A stretch of DNA of 53,569 nucleotides from Methylobrevis albus (GCF_015904235.1 NZ_JADZLT010000041.1:1-53569), one strand, 5' to 3'; shown: positions 8,152 through 19,126, counted from the stretch's first letter. The notes: generated by a model not told the origin, from the letters alone. Made by a program: numbers and translations.

Positions 8152-9609
8152 TCAGTTCAATGCCTCCTTGATGGCGGGATAGAGGGCCCGGTAGCGGGCG
8201 TAGCGGTCGGCATAGGCGCGGGCGCGGCCGGCGTCCGGCTCGGTGACGAAGGCGGTGGGCGGCGGGGTGGCGACGCTGGTGAAGTCGGCGCCGGTGGCGG
8301 CGATCAGGCCGAGCCGCGCCGCACCGAAGGCGCCGCCGAAATCGCCGTCCTGCGGCACGTCGAGCGGCAGGTCGAGGATGTCGGCCATGATCTGCAGCCA
8401 GAGCTTGGAGCGCGAGCCGCCGCCGATCGCCGAGGCGCGCGTCACCGTGGTGCCGGCATCGGCGAGCACGCGCAGGCAGTCGCGGAAGGCGAAGCCGACG
8501 CCCTCGAGCACCGCCTGCGTCATCAGCTTGGCGTCCGCCTCGTGGCCGAGGCCGAGGAAGGCGCCGCGGGCGGCGGCGTCGTTGTGCGGGGTCCGCTCGC
8601 CCGAAAGATAGGGCAGGAAGGTCACCGGCGACGGGCCCGAGACGCTGTCGCCGAGCGCGGCGGTGAGGTCGGCGGCCGGTGTCTTCAGCAGTCCCGCGAG
8701 CCAGTTCAGGCTGTCGGTCGCGGAGAGAATGACGCCCATCTGGTGCCAGGTGCCGGGTACCGCGTGGCAGAAGGCGTGCACGCCGCCGTCGGTGTTGGGC
8801 GAATAGCTGGCGTTCGAGACGAACAAGACGCCGGAGGTGCCGAGCGACACGAAGGCCGAGCCCGGCGTCACCGTGCCCATGCCGACCGCGCTCGCGGCGT
8901 TATCGCCGCCGCCGCCGGCGACCACCGGGCTGCCGTCGATGCCGAAGCGGCGGGAAAGCTCCGGCCGCAGGCGGCCCGACAGCTCGGTGCCCTCGACGAG
9001 GCGAGGCATCTGGTCCCGGGTCATGCCGGTCGCCGCAAGCAGGTCGTCCGACCAGCGCCGGCCGGCGACGTCGAGCCACAGCGTGCCGGCGGCATCCGAC
9101 ATCTCGGACACCTTTTCGCCGGTGAGGTGCAGCCGGACGTAGTCCTTCGGCAGCAGCACCGTGCGCATCGCCGCGAACACGTCCGGCTCGTGGGCCGCGA
9201 GCCAGAGCAGCTTCGGCGCCGTGAAGCCCGGGGCGGCGACGTTGCCGGCGATCGCGCGCAGCCGCGGCTCGTTCGCCTCCATCGCCGCGCATTCGGCCGC
9301 CGAGCGGCCGTCGTTCCAGAGGATCGCCGGCCGGAGCGGCCGGTCGTCGGCGCCGAGCACGGTGGCGCCGTGCATCTGGCCCGACAGCCCGATGCCGGTG
9401 ACGGCGGCCATCGCGGCGGGGTGCGCCGCGGCGAGGGCGTCGAGGGTGGCGAAGGTTGCCGCGATCCACGCCTCGGGGTCCTGCTCCGACCAGCCCGGCT
9501 GCGGCCGCGACACCGCGAGCGCCTCGCTGGCGCTGCCGATGATGCGCTGGGCGTCGTCGATGAGCAGGGACTTCACCGACGAAGTGCCGATGTCGATACC
9601 GATGTACAT
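8152..9609 (-). CDS. xylB: Xylulokinase XylB
   Basis: Phosphorylates D-xylulose to xylulose 5-phosphate with ATP, feeding the pentose phosphate pathway. The 485-residue FGGY-family kinase shows the N-terminal phosphate motif [13 protein letters not shown], the GLSGQMHG substrate segment, a catalytic aspartate in [12 protein letters not shown], and the FGGY signature region [13 protein letters not shown]. It is the first enzyme gene of the xylBA pair and lies 56 bases downstream of the LacI-type regulator on the same strand. No xylose transporter is visible in the window. Confidence 0.96.
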   Translation of the reverse strand: MYIGIDIGTSSVKSLLIDDAQRIIGSASEALAVSRPQPGWSEQDPEAWIAATFATLDALAAAHPAAMAAVTGIGLSGQMHGATVLGADDRPLRPAILWNDGRSAAECAAMEANEPRLRAIAGNVAAPGFTAPKLLWLAAHEPDVFAAMRTVLLPKDYVRLHLTGEKVSEMSDAAGTLWLDVAGRRWSDDLLAATGMTRDQMPRLVEGTELSGRLRPELSRRFGIDGSPVVAGGGGDNAASAVGMGTVTPGSAFVSLGTSGVLFVSNASYSPNTDGGVHAFCHAVPGTWHQMGVILSATDSLNWLAGLLKTPAADLTAALGDSVSGPSPVTFLPYLSGERTPHNDAAARGAFLGLGHEADAKLMTQAVLEGVGFAFRDCLRVLADAGTTVTRASAIGGGSRSKLWLQIMADILDLPLDVPQDGDFGGAFGAARLGLIAATGADFTSVATPPPTAFVTEPDAGRARAYADRYARYRALYPAIKEALN

Positions 9610-9665
9610 GCCGTTTCCTCGCTTCTGTCCGGTACGCGGATCAGACTTGTTATGGGGAGAGCACC

Positions 9666-10691
9666 TTACGGCAGGTTCTCGCGAAGGAAGATGTCGATGC
9701 GGATGCGTTCCTGCGCGTCGACGATCGGCAGGCCGGCGGCGAGCGCCTGCAGCACCCGCGCCGCCGAGCGCACCTCGTGGCCGCTGTCCTGGTTGATCAC
9801 CGCGTCGATGCGCCCCTCGATCAGGGCGGTGCGGTTGGCGGCGGTGAGCTCGTGCGCGATCACCGTCACGGCGCCCGTGCGCCCGGCCGCCGCCACCGCC
9901 TCGACCACCCCGGCGCTGCCGGCGCCGACGTTGTAGAGCCCGGCGAGGTCGGGATGCGCGGCGAGGATCGCCGCCGTCGCTGCCCGGGTCGCCCCCGGTT
10001 CGTCACGGCCTTCGCGCACCTCGACCACGGCGATGTCGGCAAAGTCCTCGGCGAGCACCTGGCGAAAGCCGAGCTGGCGCTCGGCATGGTCGCGCAGCGC
10101 CAGCGCACCGGCGACGATCGCCACCTTGCCGCGCCGCTCGGCCAGGAACCGCCCCATCAGCGCGCCGGCCGTGCGGCCGGCGGCTGTGTTGTCGATGCCG
10201 ATGAAGCGCTCGCGCTTCGAGGAGGGCATGTCGGAGACCAGCGTCACCACCGGCACGCGCGCCTCCGCAAGGCGGTTGATGCCCTCGCGCACCGCCGGAT
10301 GGTCGAGCGCGACCAGCGCGACGCCGGCGAGCGGCAGTGCCGCAAGTTCGGTGAGCACGGCGCCGAGGCGGGGGCCGTCGAAGACGTCGACCCGGCGCAC
10401 CTCGTAGCGGGCGCCGGGGAAGGGCAGCCAGTCGCCGAGCTGCTCGACGGCACCGGCGAGCCCGGCAACGAAAGGGTTCGCCCCGTCCGGCAGCACGAAG
10501 ACGAAGCTGTTCGCGGTGCGCGCGACGCGGGCCGACAGCGCCGACGGCGCATAGCCGAGCCGCGCGATCGCCTCCTCGACCCGGCGCGCGCTGCGCGAGC
10601 CCTGGCCGACGCGGCCATTGAGGACACGGTCGACCGTCGCGACGCTGACCCCCGCCGCCTCCGCCACGTCCCTGATCGTCACCCGCGCCAT
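9666..10691 (-). CDS. LacI-family regulator, probable xylose repressor
   Basis: A 341-residue transcription factor. The N-terminal LacI helix-turn-helix with hinge (TIRDVAEAAGVSVATVDRVLNG, read here as TIRDVAEAAGVSV followed by ATVDRVLNG) occupies residues 5-26 and is followed by a periplasmic-binding-protein-like sugar domain (type 1). Placement directly upstream of xylBA on the same strand suggests control of xylose use. The regulator gene, xylB and xylA could share one transcript from a promoter near 10700-10745, where two dyads lie. The ligand is inferred from context only; some members of this subgroup respond to other sugars. Confidence 0.85.
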   Translation of the reverse strand: MARVTIRDVAEAAGVSVATVDRVLNGRVGQGSRSARRVEEAIARLGYAPSALSARVARTANSFVFVLPDGANPFVAGLAGAVEQLGDWLPFPGARYEVRRVDVFDGPRLGAVLTELAALPLAGVALVALDHPAVREGINRLAEARVPVVTLVSDMPSSKRERFIGIDNTAAGRTAGALMGRFLAERRGKVAIVAGALALRDHAERQLGFRQVLAEDFADIAVVEVREGRDEPGATRAATAAILAAHPDLAGLYNVGAGSAGVVEAVAAAGRTGAVTVIAHELTAANRTALIEGRIDAVINQDSGHEVRSAARVLQALAAGLPIVDAQERIRIDIFLRENLP

Positions 10692-10710
10692 GATCGCCGC
10701 TCATTCGAGT

Positions 10711-10742
10711 TGATGCGATCATTAATTTGATGTGATTACATC
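10711..10742. promoter_or_regulatory. Candidate operator dyads upstream of the LacI-type gene
   Basis: Two short dyads lie 20-50 bases before the regulator start: TGAT-GCG-ATCA at 10711-10721 and GATGT-GATT-ACATC at 10729-10742. The stretch is AT-rich compared with its surroundings. This fits autoregulation of a LacI-type repressor, but binding is inferred. Confidence 0.4.
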
Positions 10743-10760
10743 GTCAAGGGGGTGTCTTTC

Positions 10761-10939
10761 CGTGGGGCTTCCCCCTCCCTGTCCCTCCCCCGCTGCGCAG
10801 GAGAGGGGACGATGGGCGATGGGGCTTTCGCCTCACCAGCGCTTCGCCGAACCGAGACGCTCGTTGAAACAAAGCCCTAACCTCCTGCGTCCCCTCTCCT
10901 GCGAAGTGGGGGAGGGACAGGGAGGGGGGAGGCCCCACG
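10761..10939. repeat. GC-rich dispersed inverted repeat
   Basis: The left arm (10761-10811) and right arm (10889-10939) are nearly perfect reverse complements, with cores CCCTCCCTGTCCCTCCCCC and GGGGGAGGGACAGGGAGGG. The spacer is about 77 bases. A fragment of the same element is at window bases 1-13. It contains no gene and fills most of the space between the regulator and the YbjQ gene. Confidence 0.85.
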
Positions 10940-10949
10940 GCACAACCCC

Positions 10950-11270
10950 TCACTCCACCGTCACCGCCGTCCCCGTCGCCGACACCATCAGCATCGACCC
11001 CGCCTTGCCCACCGTCTCGTAGTCGAGGTCGACGCCGACCACGGCGTTGGCGCCGAGGTCGCGGGCTTCGTCGGCCATCTCGCTGAGGGCGATGCCGCGG
11101 GCACGGCGGAGTTCGGCCTCGTAGGCGCCGGAGCGGCCGCCGACGATGTCGCGGATGCCGGCGAAGATGTCGCGAAAGATGTTGGCGCCGAGGATCGCCT
11201 CGCCGGTAACGACGCCGTGGTAGGCGGTGATACGGCGGCCCTCGATGGTGGGCGTGGTGGTGGTCAGCAT
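10950..11270 (-). CDS. YbjQ family protein (UPF0145, DUF74)
   Basis: A 106-residue protein of the YbjQ family, small proteins thought to form pentamers, with no established function although often labelled heavy-metal-binding. The signature is complete: the start [30 protein letters not shown], and the C-terminal [19 protein letters not shown]. Length matches the family. It lies 27 bases downstream of sthA on the same strand and is probably cotranscribed with it. Confidence 0.9.
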   Translation of the reverse strand: MLTTTTPTIEGRRITAYHGVVTGEAILGANIFRDIFAGIRDIVGGRSGAYEAELRRARGIALSEMADEARDLGANAVVGVDLDYETVGKAGSMLMVSATGTAVTVE

Positions 11271-11297
11271 GGGGGTCTCCCTGTCGTCGCCGTGCGC

Positions 11298-12692
11298 TCA
11301 GGCCCGCGACATCCGGTTCCAGGCATCGAGGCCGGCGATCTTGTAGGCTTCGGCGAGCGTCGGGTAGTTGAACGTGTTCTCGATGAAATAGTCGATGGTG
11401 CCCTTGAGGTTGAGCACCGCCTGGCCGATGTGGATCAGCTCCGTCGCGCCTTCGCCGACGATGTGGCAGCCGAGCAGGCGGCGCGTCTTCAGCGAGAAGA
11501 TCATCTTCATCATGCCGGTGTTGAGGCCCATGATGTGGCCGCGCGAGGTCTCGCGAAACCGGGCGATGCCGCACTCGTAGGGAATGCCGCGCTTGCGCAC
11601 CTCCTCCTCGCTCATCCCCACCGTCGAGATCTCCGGCACGGCGTAGATGCCGTAGGGAAAATAGTCCGGCGCCGGCGGCAGCGGCATCTCGAAGGCGTGG
11701 CAGGCGGCGACGCGGCCCTGCTCCATCGAGGTCGAGGCGAGGCTCGGGAAGCCGATCACGTCGCCGGCGGCGTAGATGTGCGGCACGGTGGTCTGAAAGG
11801 TCTTCGGGTCGACGGTGAGCCGGCCGCGATGGTCGGTGACGACGCCGATCGCCGCGAGGCCGAGCCCGTCGACCGCACCGACGCGCCCCGCCGCGAACAG
11901 CAGCATTTCGGAGCGCACCCGCCGCCCGCCGGCGAGCTTCGCCACCGGCCAGCCGCCGGCGTCGGTCTCGATTGAATCCACCGCGTCGCCGAGGCGAATG
12001 ATGATGCCGCGGTCGCGCAGGTCGTGCGTGAATTCCTCGATGATCTCGCGGTCGATGAAATCGAGGAAGCTGGTGCGCGGTTCGACCAGCGTCACCGCGA
12101 CGTCGAGGGCGCTGAAGATGGTGGCATATTCGACACCGATGACGCCGGCGCCGATCACGGTCAGGCTGCGCGGCAACCGGCTGAGGTCGACGATCTCGTC
12201 GCTGTCGAGCACGTGTCTGCCGTCGAACGGCACGTAGTCCGGCCGGAACGGCCGGGTGCCGACGGCGATCAGCACGTTGCGTCCCACGAACTCGGTGGTC
12301 TCGCCGGCGTCGTTGGTGACCGCGATGCGGTGCTGGTCGACGAAGTGCGCGGTGCCGAGCACCGTATCGACCGCGTTGCGCGCAAACTGGTGCTCGAGCA
12401 CGTCGACCTCGTGGTCGAGCGTCTTGAACAGCCGCTGCATCAGGTCGTCGGCCTGGATGTCCTTCTTCACCCGGTAGGCGCGGCCGTAGAAGCCGCGCTC
12501 GCGCCAGCCGGTGAGGTTGAGCACGGTCTCGCGCAGCGTCTTCGAGGGGATGGTGCCGGTGTGCACCGACACGCCGCCGACGCGGCGGCCCTTTTCGATG
12601 ACGAGGACGGACTTGCCGAGCTTGGCGCTCTGGACGGCGGCGCGGCGACCCGACGGGCCGCTGCCGATGACGATCATGTCGTAGTCACGCAT
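11298..12692 (-). CDS. sthA: Soluble pyridine nucleotide transhydrogenase SthA
   Basis: A 464-residue cytoplasmic flavoprotein that exchanges hydride between NADPH and NAD+, helping balance the two pools. It has the disulfide-reductase fold: FAD motif GSGPSGRRAAVQSAKLG at the N terminus, NAD(P) motif GAGVIGVEYATIF near residue 185, and a C-terminal dimerisation domain. The redox cysteine pair of lipoamide dehydrogenases is absent, replaced by GTIPSKT, which is diagnostic of SthA. I take the start at MRDYDMIVIG; the open frame extends further upstream but without recognisable protein. YbjQ follows in the same orientation. Confidence 0.95.
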   Translation of the reverse strand: MRDYDMIVIGSGPSGRRAAVQSAKLGKSVLVIEKGRRVGGVSVHTGTIPSKTLRETVLNLTGWRERGFYGRAYRVKKDIQADDLMQRLFKTLDHEVDVLEHQFARNAVDTVLGTAHFVDQHRIAVTNDAGETTEFVGRNVLIAVGTRPFRPDYVPFDGRHVLDSDEIVDLSRLPRSLTVIGAGVIGVEYATIFSALDVAVTLVEPRTSFLDFIDREIIEEFTHDLRDRGIIIRLGDAVDSIETDAGGWPVAKLAGGRRVRSEMLLFAAGRVGAVDGLGLAAIGVVTDHRGRLTVDPKTFQTTVPHIYAAGDVIGFPSLASTSMEQGRVAACHAFEMPLPPAPDYFPYGIYAVPEISTVGMSEEEVRKRGIPYECGIARFRETSRGHIMGLNTGMMKMIFSLKTRRLLGCHIVGEGATELIHIGQAVLNLKGTIDYFIENTFNYPTLAEAYKIAGLDAWNRMSRA

Positions 12693-12878
12693 GGGAGGGC
12701 TGCGGTCCGTTCCTTGGCCGACGCGGGGTGCGATCGGTTCATTCTGGCGAGATCCGGCGACGCCCCAATGACGGCGCCGCCGGGCCCGCCTTGCAATTGA
12801 GCATGCACAAGAAGCGCCAGACAGGCTTTCGAATCGGTTCGCGGGAAAATAAAACGACTTATCGTTCCGGGGGATGGC

Positions 12879-13679
12879 ATGGATCAGTCGGTGGCGGCGG
12901 AGAAGCCGGGCGAAGGGCGGGCCGCCGGGCGGCGGTCGCTGCTCGGTCGCACGGTGCGCTACACGGCCCTGGCCGTGATCGCGTCGATGCTGGTGACCGC
13001 CGCGATCGAACTCGTCTTCGTCGTGCCGTTCATTCCCGACGTCGATCTCTGGATCGGCATGGCGATCGGGGCGGGCGTCGCGCTCCTCACCGCCACCCCG
13101 ACGATCTACATCTTCCTCAGCATGCAGCAGCGCCTGACCGAGCTCCTCGGGCAGGTGCACCATCTCGCCGGGCACGACGACCTCACCGGCCTGCGCAACC
13201 GCCGCAGCTTCCTCGCCGAGGCCGCGCGCGGCTATGAGGCGTCGGGCCGCCCGGCCGCGCTGCTGCTGATCGACATCGACCACTTCAAGGCCGTCAACGA
13301 CGACTACGGCCACGCCTGCGGCGACGCCGTGCTGCAGCGGACCGCCGCGGCGGTGGAGCGGGTGGCCGAGACGACCGGCGCGCTCAGCGCCCGGCTGGGG
13401 GGCGAGGAGTTCGTGCTGATGCTGACGATCGAGAAGACCGAGGACGCCGCCCTCGTCGCCGACGCGGTGCGCCGCTACGTCGAGGCGCAGCAGGTCAACT
13501 ACCTCGGCGCCCGCCTCAGCGTCACCGTCAGCATCGGCGTCGCCGCCGCCCCCGGCGGCTTCCGCACCGACTGGCTGATGTCGCTCGCCGACAAGGCGCT
13601 CTACCGGGCGAAGGCGGAGGGTCGCAACCGGGTGGTCTGGTACCCGGCGCAGGCCGCGGCGGCGCGCGCGGCGGAGTGA
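12879..13679 (+). CDS. Membrane diguanylate cyclase (GGDEF)
   Basis: Makes cyclic di-GMP from two GTP. Two hydrophobic segments (about residues 29-50 and 58-80) anchor a short module to the inner membrane. A GGDEF domain follows from about residue 95, with DDLTGLRNRR, IDIDHFKAVND and an intact active-site GGEEF at 174-178. The RxxD product-inhibition site expected just before the motif is not visible. There is no separate sensor domain, so the membrane part may itself sense. The gene is divergent from sthA. Opposing EAL activity is encoded at 3106-3918. Confidence 0.88.
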   Translation: MDQSVAAEKPGEGRAAGRRSLLGRTVRYTALAVIASMLVTAAIELVFVVPFIPDVDLWIGMAIGAGVALLTATPTIYIFLSMQQRLTELLGQVHHLAGHDDLTGLRNRRSFLAEAARGYEASGRPAALLLIDIDHFKAVNDDYGHACGDAVLQRTAAAVERVAETTGALSARLGGEEFVLMLTIEKTEDAALVADAVRRYVEAQQVNYLGARLSVTVSIGVAAAPGGFRTDWLMSLADKALYRAKAEGRNRVVWYPAQAAAARAAE

Positions 13680-13963
13680 TCATATTTCTTCGGGCCAAGG
13701 ACATGCGAAAGCTCTTCCCCCTTGAGGGAGAAGGCGGCGCGGCCCCGGATCAGCGAGAAGCTTCTGTTAAGTTTGGCTCCGAGGCAGACGCCCGGAGCAA
13801 CAGCGAGAGAGGCGAAGAACCGAGAAATTCAGTGCTTCGGGCAATGGGCAAATCTGTCGTCTTCTGCTCGACTTAGTTGGTTGCACCGACCAATTGACAC
13901 CCCGAGAAGTTGACAATCGATCAGACCGTGGTACTTTTTTTCATTCGTCCATAGGCAGACACA
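13680..13963. promoter_or_regulatory. Spacer with a candidate sigma70 promoter for the orphan gene
   Basis: No gene is seen in this 284-base spacer, which becomes AT-richer toward its end. TTGACA occurs twice, at 13894-13899 and 13910-13915. The second is followed 16 bases later by TACTTT at 13932-13937, forming a plausible vegetative promoter for the gene at 13964. Confidence 0.45.
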
Positions 13964-14788
13964 ATGGGCTACGAACTTCCTGCAGGAATCATTCTTGGCA
14001 GCGCGATACTAGGTATCGCTTTAGATTCTTTTGACGCAGTCGAAAAGGTTAAGAACTACTTCGTACCGCAGCCCATAATGATTGACGAAAATTATATGAT
14101 TTTTCCGATGCGTAGTTTAGTTGATCAAGAGTCGGGCAGTAGAGAAGTTTACGAGAAGTCGTGGCGCGTTTTCGCTCAAGAATTGTCCAATCAGTTTCCG
14201 GATTTTCTGTTTGCGTCACCAGCGTACATGGAGAGAGCTTGGTCTTTTAGCGCTAGTGATGCGATCGATAAATTTTGTAGTTTTTCGTCTAGTGAACAAG
14301 GACAGAGAGACTTAAAGGACTGTACCGATAAAGCCGTAATAGATTGGATTGATGTCGTAAGTTATTCAGTCACCAATCGAAATTCCTTCTCGATCGCCGG
14401 CATGAGTTTTATCTTGAGACCATATGGAGAGGGTGGCGAATTCACGGAGAATATTGATATTTTTTTTGCCGATACAGAGGAGAACGGAGATTGCCTGACG
14501 AGTGAGTTAGCTGATGGCGGCTGTATTGCGCGTCGATCAGGCCAAGACGAGATTATAGATGTCCCTCAGTCGATCGAAATCGGACAAAAACTCGTTCTTC
14601 CTCTCTATCTCGGATTGCGGCTTTCCTACACTGCCGAGGAAGGCCCATCGAACTACGACGGCTATGTCGTCGCGCCCTTTCGCTTGCCACTCTCCGTTAC
14701 TGTCAATGACAGGGTAATTGTAGAGAAGTCTCGTCCGATGTCCTTGACGCCGATGATATCCAAAGGCGAGTATGAAATCAGGGGTTAA
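13964..14788 (+). CDS. AT-richer orphan membrane-anchored protein
   Basis: A 274-residue protein with no family I recognise. One hydrophobic segment (about residues 7-22, PAGIILGSAILGIALD) would anchor it. The remainder is soluble, with four cysteines in two close pairs (C105/C120 and C177/C187) and a strand-rich C-terminal half. Codon use differs sharply from its neighbours, with many A/T-ending codons such as TTT, AAT and ATA, suggesting recent acquisition. It has its own candidate promoter and only a weak AGG before the ATG. The neighbours (diguanylate cyclase, mutB) give no functional clue. Confidence 0.7.
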   Translation: MGYELPAGIILGSAILGIALDSFDAVEKVKNYFVPQPIMIDENYMIFPMRSLVDQESGSREVYEKSWRVFAQELSNQFPDFLFASPAYMERAWSFSASDAIDKFCSFSSSEQGQRDLKDCTDKAVIDWIDVVSYSVTNRNSFSIAGMSFILRPYGEGGEFTENIDIFFADTEENGDCLTSELADGGCIARRSGQDEIIDVPQSIEIGQKLVLPLYLGLRLSYTAEEGPSNYDGYVVAPFRLPLSVTVNDRVIVEKSRPMSLTPMISKGEYEIRG

Positions 14789-14895
14789 ACTCGGTCTTTC
14801 TTCCCAAGTGCGTCGGCGCTTTCATCACCGGTTTTGCCGCGTCACCCCTCATCTCCTCTCCGCGTAGATTTACAATAATGCGGTAAGAGGTTACC

Positions 14896-17064
14896 TCACT
14901 CCGCCGCGCGTTGCTCGGCGTGGCCGAGGCGGCGGTTGAGTTCGTGGATGAGCTTGGCGGCGGCTTCCGCGATCACGGTGCCGGGCGGGAAGATCGCCGA
15001 TGCGCCGGCGGCGATCAGCGTGTCGTAGTCCTGCGGCGGGATCACGCCGCCGACGACGATCATGATGTCGCCGCGGCCCTCGGCTTCCAGCGCCGCCTTC
15101 AGCGCCGGCACCAAAGTCAGGTGCCCGGCGGCGAGCGACGAGACGCCGACGATGTGCACGTCGTTCTCGACGCCTTGGCGGGCGGCTTCCTCAGGCGTTG
15201 CGAACAGCGGGCCGATGTCGACGTCGAAGCCGAGGTCGGCGAAGGCGGAAGCGATCACCTTCTGGCCGCGGTCGTGGCCGTCCTGGCCCATCTTGGCGAC
15301 GAGGATGCGCGGGCGGCGGCCCTCGTCCTCCTCGAACTGTTCGACGAGCCGCTGGATCTGTTCGATCTGGTCGTGCATGCGCCCGGCCTCACGCTTGTAG
15401 ACGCCGGCGATCGAGCGGATCTCGGCCTTGTGGCGGCCGAACACCTTCTCCATCGCGATGGTGATCTCGCCGACGGTCGCCTTCGCCCGTGCCGCCTCGA
15501 TCGAGAGCGCGAGCAGGTTGCCCTCGCCGCTCGCCGCCGAGGCGGTCAGCGCATCGAGCGCGGTCTCGACCGCGGCCGGATCGCGCTCGGCGCGCAGGCG
15601 TTCGAGCTTGGCGATCTGCGCCGCGCGTACCGCCGAGTTGTCGATCTTCAGCACGTCGATCTCGGTTTCCGACGAGACGCGGTACTTGTTGATGCCGATG
15701 ACGGGCTGGGCGCCGCTGTCGATGCGCGCCTGCGTCTTCGCCGCGGCTTCCTCGATGCGCAGCTTCGGAATGCCGGCCTCGATCGCCTTCGCCATGCCGC
15801 CGAGCGCTTCGACTTCGGCGATGTGGGCGAGCGCTTTCTCGGCGAGGTCCGCGGTCAGCTTCTCGATGTAGAACGAGCCGCCCCAGGGATCGATCATCTT
15901 GGTGGTGCCGCTCTCTTCCTGCAGCACGATCTGGGTGTTGCGGGCGATGCGGGCGGTGAAGTCGGTCGGCAGCGCCAGCGCCTCGTCGAGGCCGTTGGTA
16001 TGAAGCGACTGGGTATGCCCCTGCGTCGCCGCCATCGCCTCGACCGCGGTGCGCACCACGTTGTTGTAGACGTCCTGGGCGGTGAGCGACCAGCCCGAGG
16101 TCTGCGAATGGGTTCGCAGCGACAGCGAGCGCGGATCCTTCGGATCGAACTCCTTCTTCATCAGGTGCGCCCACAGCAGCCGCGCGGCGCGGAGTTTCGC
16201 GACCTCCATGAAGAAATTGGTGCTGATCGCCCAGAAGAACGACAGCCGCGGCGCGAAGCGATCGACGGGCAGGCCGGTGCGGATGCCGGTGCGCACGTAT
16301 TCGATGCCGTCGGCGAGCGTATAGGCGAGTTCGAGATCCGCCGTCGCCCCGGCTTCCTGCATGTGGTAGCCGGAAATCGAGATCGAGTTGAACTTCGGCA
16401 TCTTCTCCGAGGTGAAGGCGAAGATGTCCGAGATGATCTTCATCGAGGGCGCGGGCGGGTAGATGTAGGTGTTGCGGACCATGAACTCCTTGAGGATGTC
16501 GTTCTGGATGGTCCCTGACAGCTTGTCGGCCGAAACGCCCTGTTCCTCGGCCGCGACGACGAAGAGCGCCAGCACCGGCAGCACCGCGCCGTTCATGGTC
16601 ATCGACACACTCATCTGGTCGAGCGGGATGCCACCGAACAGGGTGCGGGTGTCGTAGATGGAATCGATCGCGACGCCGGCCATGCCGACGTCGCCCGGCA
16701 CGCGCGGATGGTCGCTGTCGTAGCCGCGGTGGGTGGCGAGGTCGAAGGCGACCGAGAGGCCCTTCTGGCCCTGCTCGAGGTTGCGCCGGTAGAAGGCGTT
16801 CGAATCCTCGGCGGTGGAGAAGCCGGCATACTGCCGGATCGTCCACGGGCTCTGCACGTACATCGTCGGATAGGGGCCGCGCAGGTAGGGCGCGAGACCC
16901 GGGAAGCTGTCGATGTGGTCGAGGCCGGCGAGATCGGCGGCCGAGTACACCGGCTGCACCGGAATGCCCTCGGGCGTGATCCACGGCGCGGTGTCGTCGG
17001 GCGCGGCGGCGACCGGGGCGCGGCGGGCGTAGCGGACGGTGTCGAATGCGGGGATCTTCGCCAT
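14896..17064 (-). CDS. mutB: Methylmalonyl-CoA mutase large (catalytic) subunit
   Basis: A 722-residue adenosylcobalamin enzyme interconverting (R)-methylmalonyl-CoA and succinyl-CoA, used for propionyl-CoA assimilation. The N-terminal TIM barrel carries the substrate-binding stretch [18 protein letters not shown]. The C-terminal B12 domain has the base-off motif D595-x-H597-x-x-G600 in GQDGHDRGQ. The gene follows the small-subunit gene with a two-base gap, the usual order for the two-subunit enzyme. MeaB, its chaperone, is encoded separately at 1773-2774. No epimerase or propionyl-CoA carboxylase gene is in this window. Confidence 0.97.
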   Translation of the reverse strand: MAKIPAFDTVRYARRAPVAAAPDDTAPWITPEGIPVQPVYSAADLAGLDHIDSFPGLAPYLRGPYPTMYVQSPWTIRQYAGFSTAEDSNAFYRRNLEQGQKGLSVAFDLATHRGYDSDHPRVPGDVGMAGVAIDSIYDTRTLFGGIPLDQMSVSMTMNGAVLPVLALFVVAAEEQGVSADKLSGTIQNDILKEFMVRNTYIYPPAPSMKIISDIFAFTSEKMPKFNSISISGYHMQEAGATADLELAYTLADGIEYVRTGIRTGLPVDRFAPRLSFFWAISTNFFMEVAKLRAARLLWAHLMKKEFDPKDPRSLSLRTHSQTSGWSLTAQDVYNNVVRTAVEAMAATQGHTQSLHTNGLDEALALPTDFTARIARNTQIVLQEESGTTKMIDPWGGSFYIEKLTADLAEKALAHIAEVEALGGMAKAIEAGIPKLRIEEAAAKTQARIDSGAQPVIGINKYRVSSETEIDVLKIDNSAVRAAQIAKLERLRAERDPAAVETALDALTASAASGEGNLLALSIEAARAKATVGEITIAMEKVFGRHKAEIRSIAGVYKREAGRMHDQIEQIQRLVEQFEEDEGRRPRILVAKMGQDGHDRGQKVIASAFADLGFDVDIGPLFATPEEAARQGVENDVHIVGVSSLAAGHLTLVPALKAALEAEGRGDIMIVVGGVIPPQDYDTLIAAGASAIFPPGTVIAEAAAKLIHELNRRLGHAEQRAAE

Positions 17065-17066
17065 CG

Positions 17067-18923
17067 TCAGGCTCCCGTGGCGGCGTCGGCGCCGAGGCGG
17101 CCGGAAAGGTCGGTGAGGAGTGCGACCATGTCGAGCCCCTCGTGCACGAAGCGGTCGACGCCGGCGGCGCGCAGCGCCGCCTCGCTTTCGCCGGCGCGGC
17201 CGGCGATCAGCACCAGTTCGGCACCGGCGGCCTTCAGCGCCTCTGCCGCCGGAACGGCGAACTCGGCATAGGTCGCGTCGTTCGAGCAGAGGCAGGCGAT
17301 GCGCGCGCCGCTCGCCGCGAACCCGGGACCGACGCTGTCCGCGGAGAGGTGCGCCTCACGGCCGGCGGTCTCGATGCCGCCGGCTTCAAAGAGGTTCTTC
17401 GCCCAGTTGTTGCGCGCGATGAACGACGCGATCGGGCCGAGGTTGGCGAGGTAGATCAGCGGCCGGGCGCCGGTGCGGGCAAGAATCGCATCGGACGCGT
17501 CGCGCAGCGCCTCCCACGGCTCGGCGATGCGGTAGGGCTGCACCGGGCCGGGGGTGGCGGGCTGCTCGGGCAGCGGGCCGGCGACGACGGCGGTGCGCTC
17601 GGTGAGCAGCGGCCAGGTGCTGGTGCCGCTGATCGGCTCGCGCCGGCGGGCGACGGCCTTCTGCGAGGCGGCGGCGGCGTCCGCGATGCGGGCGGGCAGG
17701 GCGCCGGCGGCGAGGCTGGCGGCGAGGCCGCCCTCGCGCTCGATCTGCTGGAACTCGGCCCAGGCGGCCTCGGCGAGCGCGTCGGTCAGCGCCTCGATGC
17801 CGCCGCTGCCGGCGGCCGGATCGGCCACCTTGTGCAGGTTCGATTCTTCCATCAGCACCGTCTGCACGTTGCGCGACAGCCGGCGGGCCTCGTCGTCGGG
17901 CAGGCCGAGCACGGCGGTGTGCGGCAGCGTGCCGATGCTGTCGGCGCCGCCGATCGCCGCCGAGAAGGCCGCAATCGTCGAGCGCAGGATGTTCACCCAC
18001 GGATCGCGCCGCGTCAGCATGCGCCGCGCGCCCTCGGCGTGGACGAAGGCGGCGGACGGGCGGAAGCCGCAGGCCTCCGCGAACAGCGTGTGCAGCCGGC
18101 GGAAGGCGCGCAGCCGGGCGATGGTGAGGAACTGGTTCTGGTCGGCGACGATGCGGAATTCGATGCGGCGGAACAGATCGGCCGGATCGACCGAGCCTTC
18201 GCTCTCGCCGGCCCGCAGGTACTCGGCGGTGGTCGCCAGCGCCGCGGCGAGTTGCTGCGCCGAGGTCGCCCCGGCGCCGTGCCAGCCCTGGCCGGCGGTG
18301 GTGAGCCAGGTGCCGGGCAGCCCGGCCGACTGGCCGAGCGCGATGGCGTCGGAGACGGCGGCGGCGGACTCGGCCACCATCTGGCCCGGTGCATAGGGGT
18401 CGATGCCGAGATGCAGCGTGCCGGCGCTGTCGCCGCGGCGGGCGGCGAGGAAGTTCGCGATCTCGGCCCGCGCCGGCGCGCCCGGCGCGATGCCGGCGAG
18501 GTGGATGTCGATGAGGTCGGTGTAGACGCCTTCGAACAGCCGGGCGGGATCGGGCAGGGCGCCGGAGCTCAGCACGATGTCGAGCGCGCCGACGCCGCCG
18601 TTGAGCTCGTCGAGCGCCGCGGCGTTGGCGGCGGCGGCATCCGGCCCGACGACGAGCCGCTGCACGATGGTCCACGGGGTGCCGGCTGCGCGGCCGGCGA
18701 TCGCGACGGCGTCGCGGCGCGGCACCGACAGCGGCGGCACGACGATGCCCTCGGCGGTGCGGGCGGCGATGCCGTCGAGCGTGCCGCCCTTCAGCGCCTT
18801 GGCGACGGCGGCCTCCCAGTCGGTCGCCATCGCCTTCGGCATCGCCGGGTCGAGGAAGGCGCCGAGCGTCGGGGCGTCGGCCGGTGCCAGGGCCAGGGCC
18901 GGAGACGGAGAGGTGCTGGACAT
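17067..18923 (-). CDS. mutA: Methylmalonyl-CoA mutase small subunit
   Basis: A 618-residue non-catalytic partner of MutB. It keeps the overall mutase fold (for example PWTIVQRL and [20 protein letters not shown]), but its C-terminal cobalamin-like domain ([20 protein letters not shown]) lacks the DxHxxG histidine, as expected for a structural subunit. I start at [10 protein letters not shown] (18923); the 40 residues upstream are Arg-rich and look non-coding. It is the first gene of the mutAB pair. Confidence 0.93.
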   Translation of the reverse strand: MSSTSPSPALALAPADAPTLGAFLDPAMPKAMATDWEAAVAKALKGGTLDGIAARTAEGIVVPPLSVPRRDAVAIAGRAAGTPWTIVQRLVVGPDAAAANAAALDELNGGVGALDIVLSSGALPDPARLFEGVYTDLIDIHLAGIAPGAPARAEIANFLAARRGDSAGTLHLGIDPYAPGQMVAESAAAVSDAIALGQSAGLPGTWLTTAGQGWHGAGATSAQQLAAALATTAEYLRAGESEGSVDPADLFRRIEFRIVADQNQFLTIARLRAFRRLHTLFAEACGFRPSAAFVHAEGARRMLTRRDPWVNILRSTIAAFSAAIGGADSIGTLPHTAVLGLPDDEARRLSRNVQTVLMEESNLHKVADPAAGSGGIEALTDALAEAAWAEFQQIEREGGLAASLAAGALPARIADAAAASQKAVARRREPISGTSTWPLLTERTAVVAGPLPEQPATPGPVQPYRIAEPWEALRDASDAILARTGARPLIYLANLGPIASFIARNNWAKNLFEAGGIETAGREAHLSADSVGPGFAASGARIACLCSNDATYAEFAVPAAEALKAAGAELVLIAGRAGESEAALRAAGVDRFVHEGLDMVALLTDLSGRLGADAATGA

Positions 18924-19126
18924 CGCCCTTGCTCTTCTTTCGAGGCATCGTTGACGGGGCGCAGGATAGGCCGCGCCCCCGGACGGCGACAGATGGCCGA
19001 ACGGCTTACGCCGCAGCCGGACTATCAGCCTTCGCGCGTGCAAAAGAAATCAGTTCGCAAGGCCGCGGAACGTGGCGGCTGGTCGCACGCCCGGCCGCGC
19101 GCGGCGGCCGGGGCGCTTCGGGCGGC

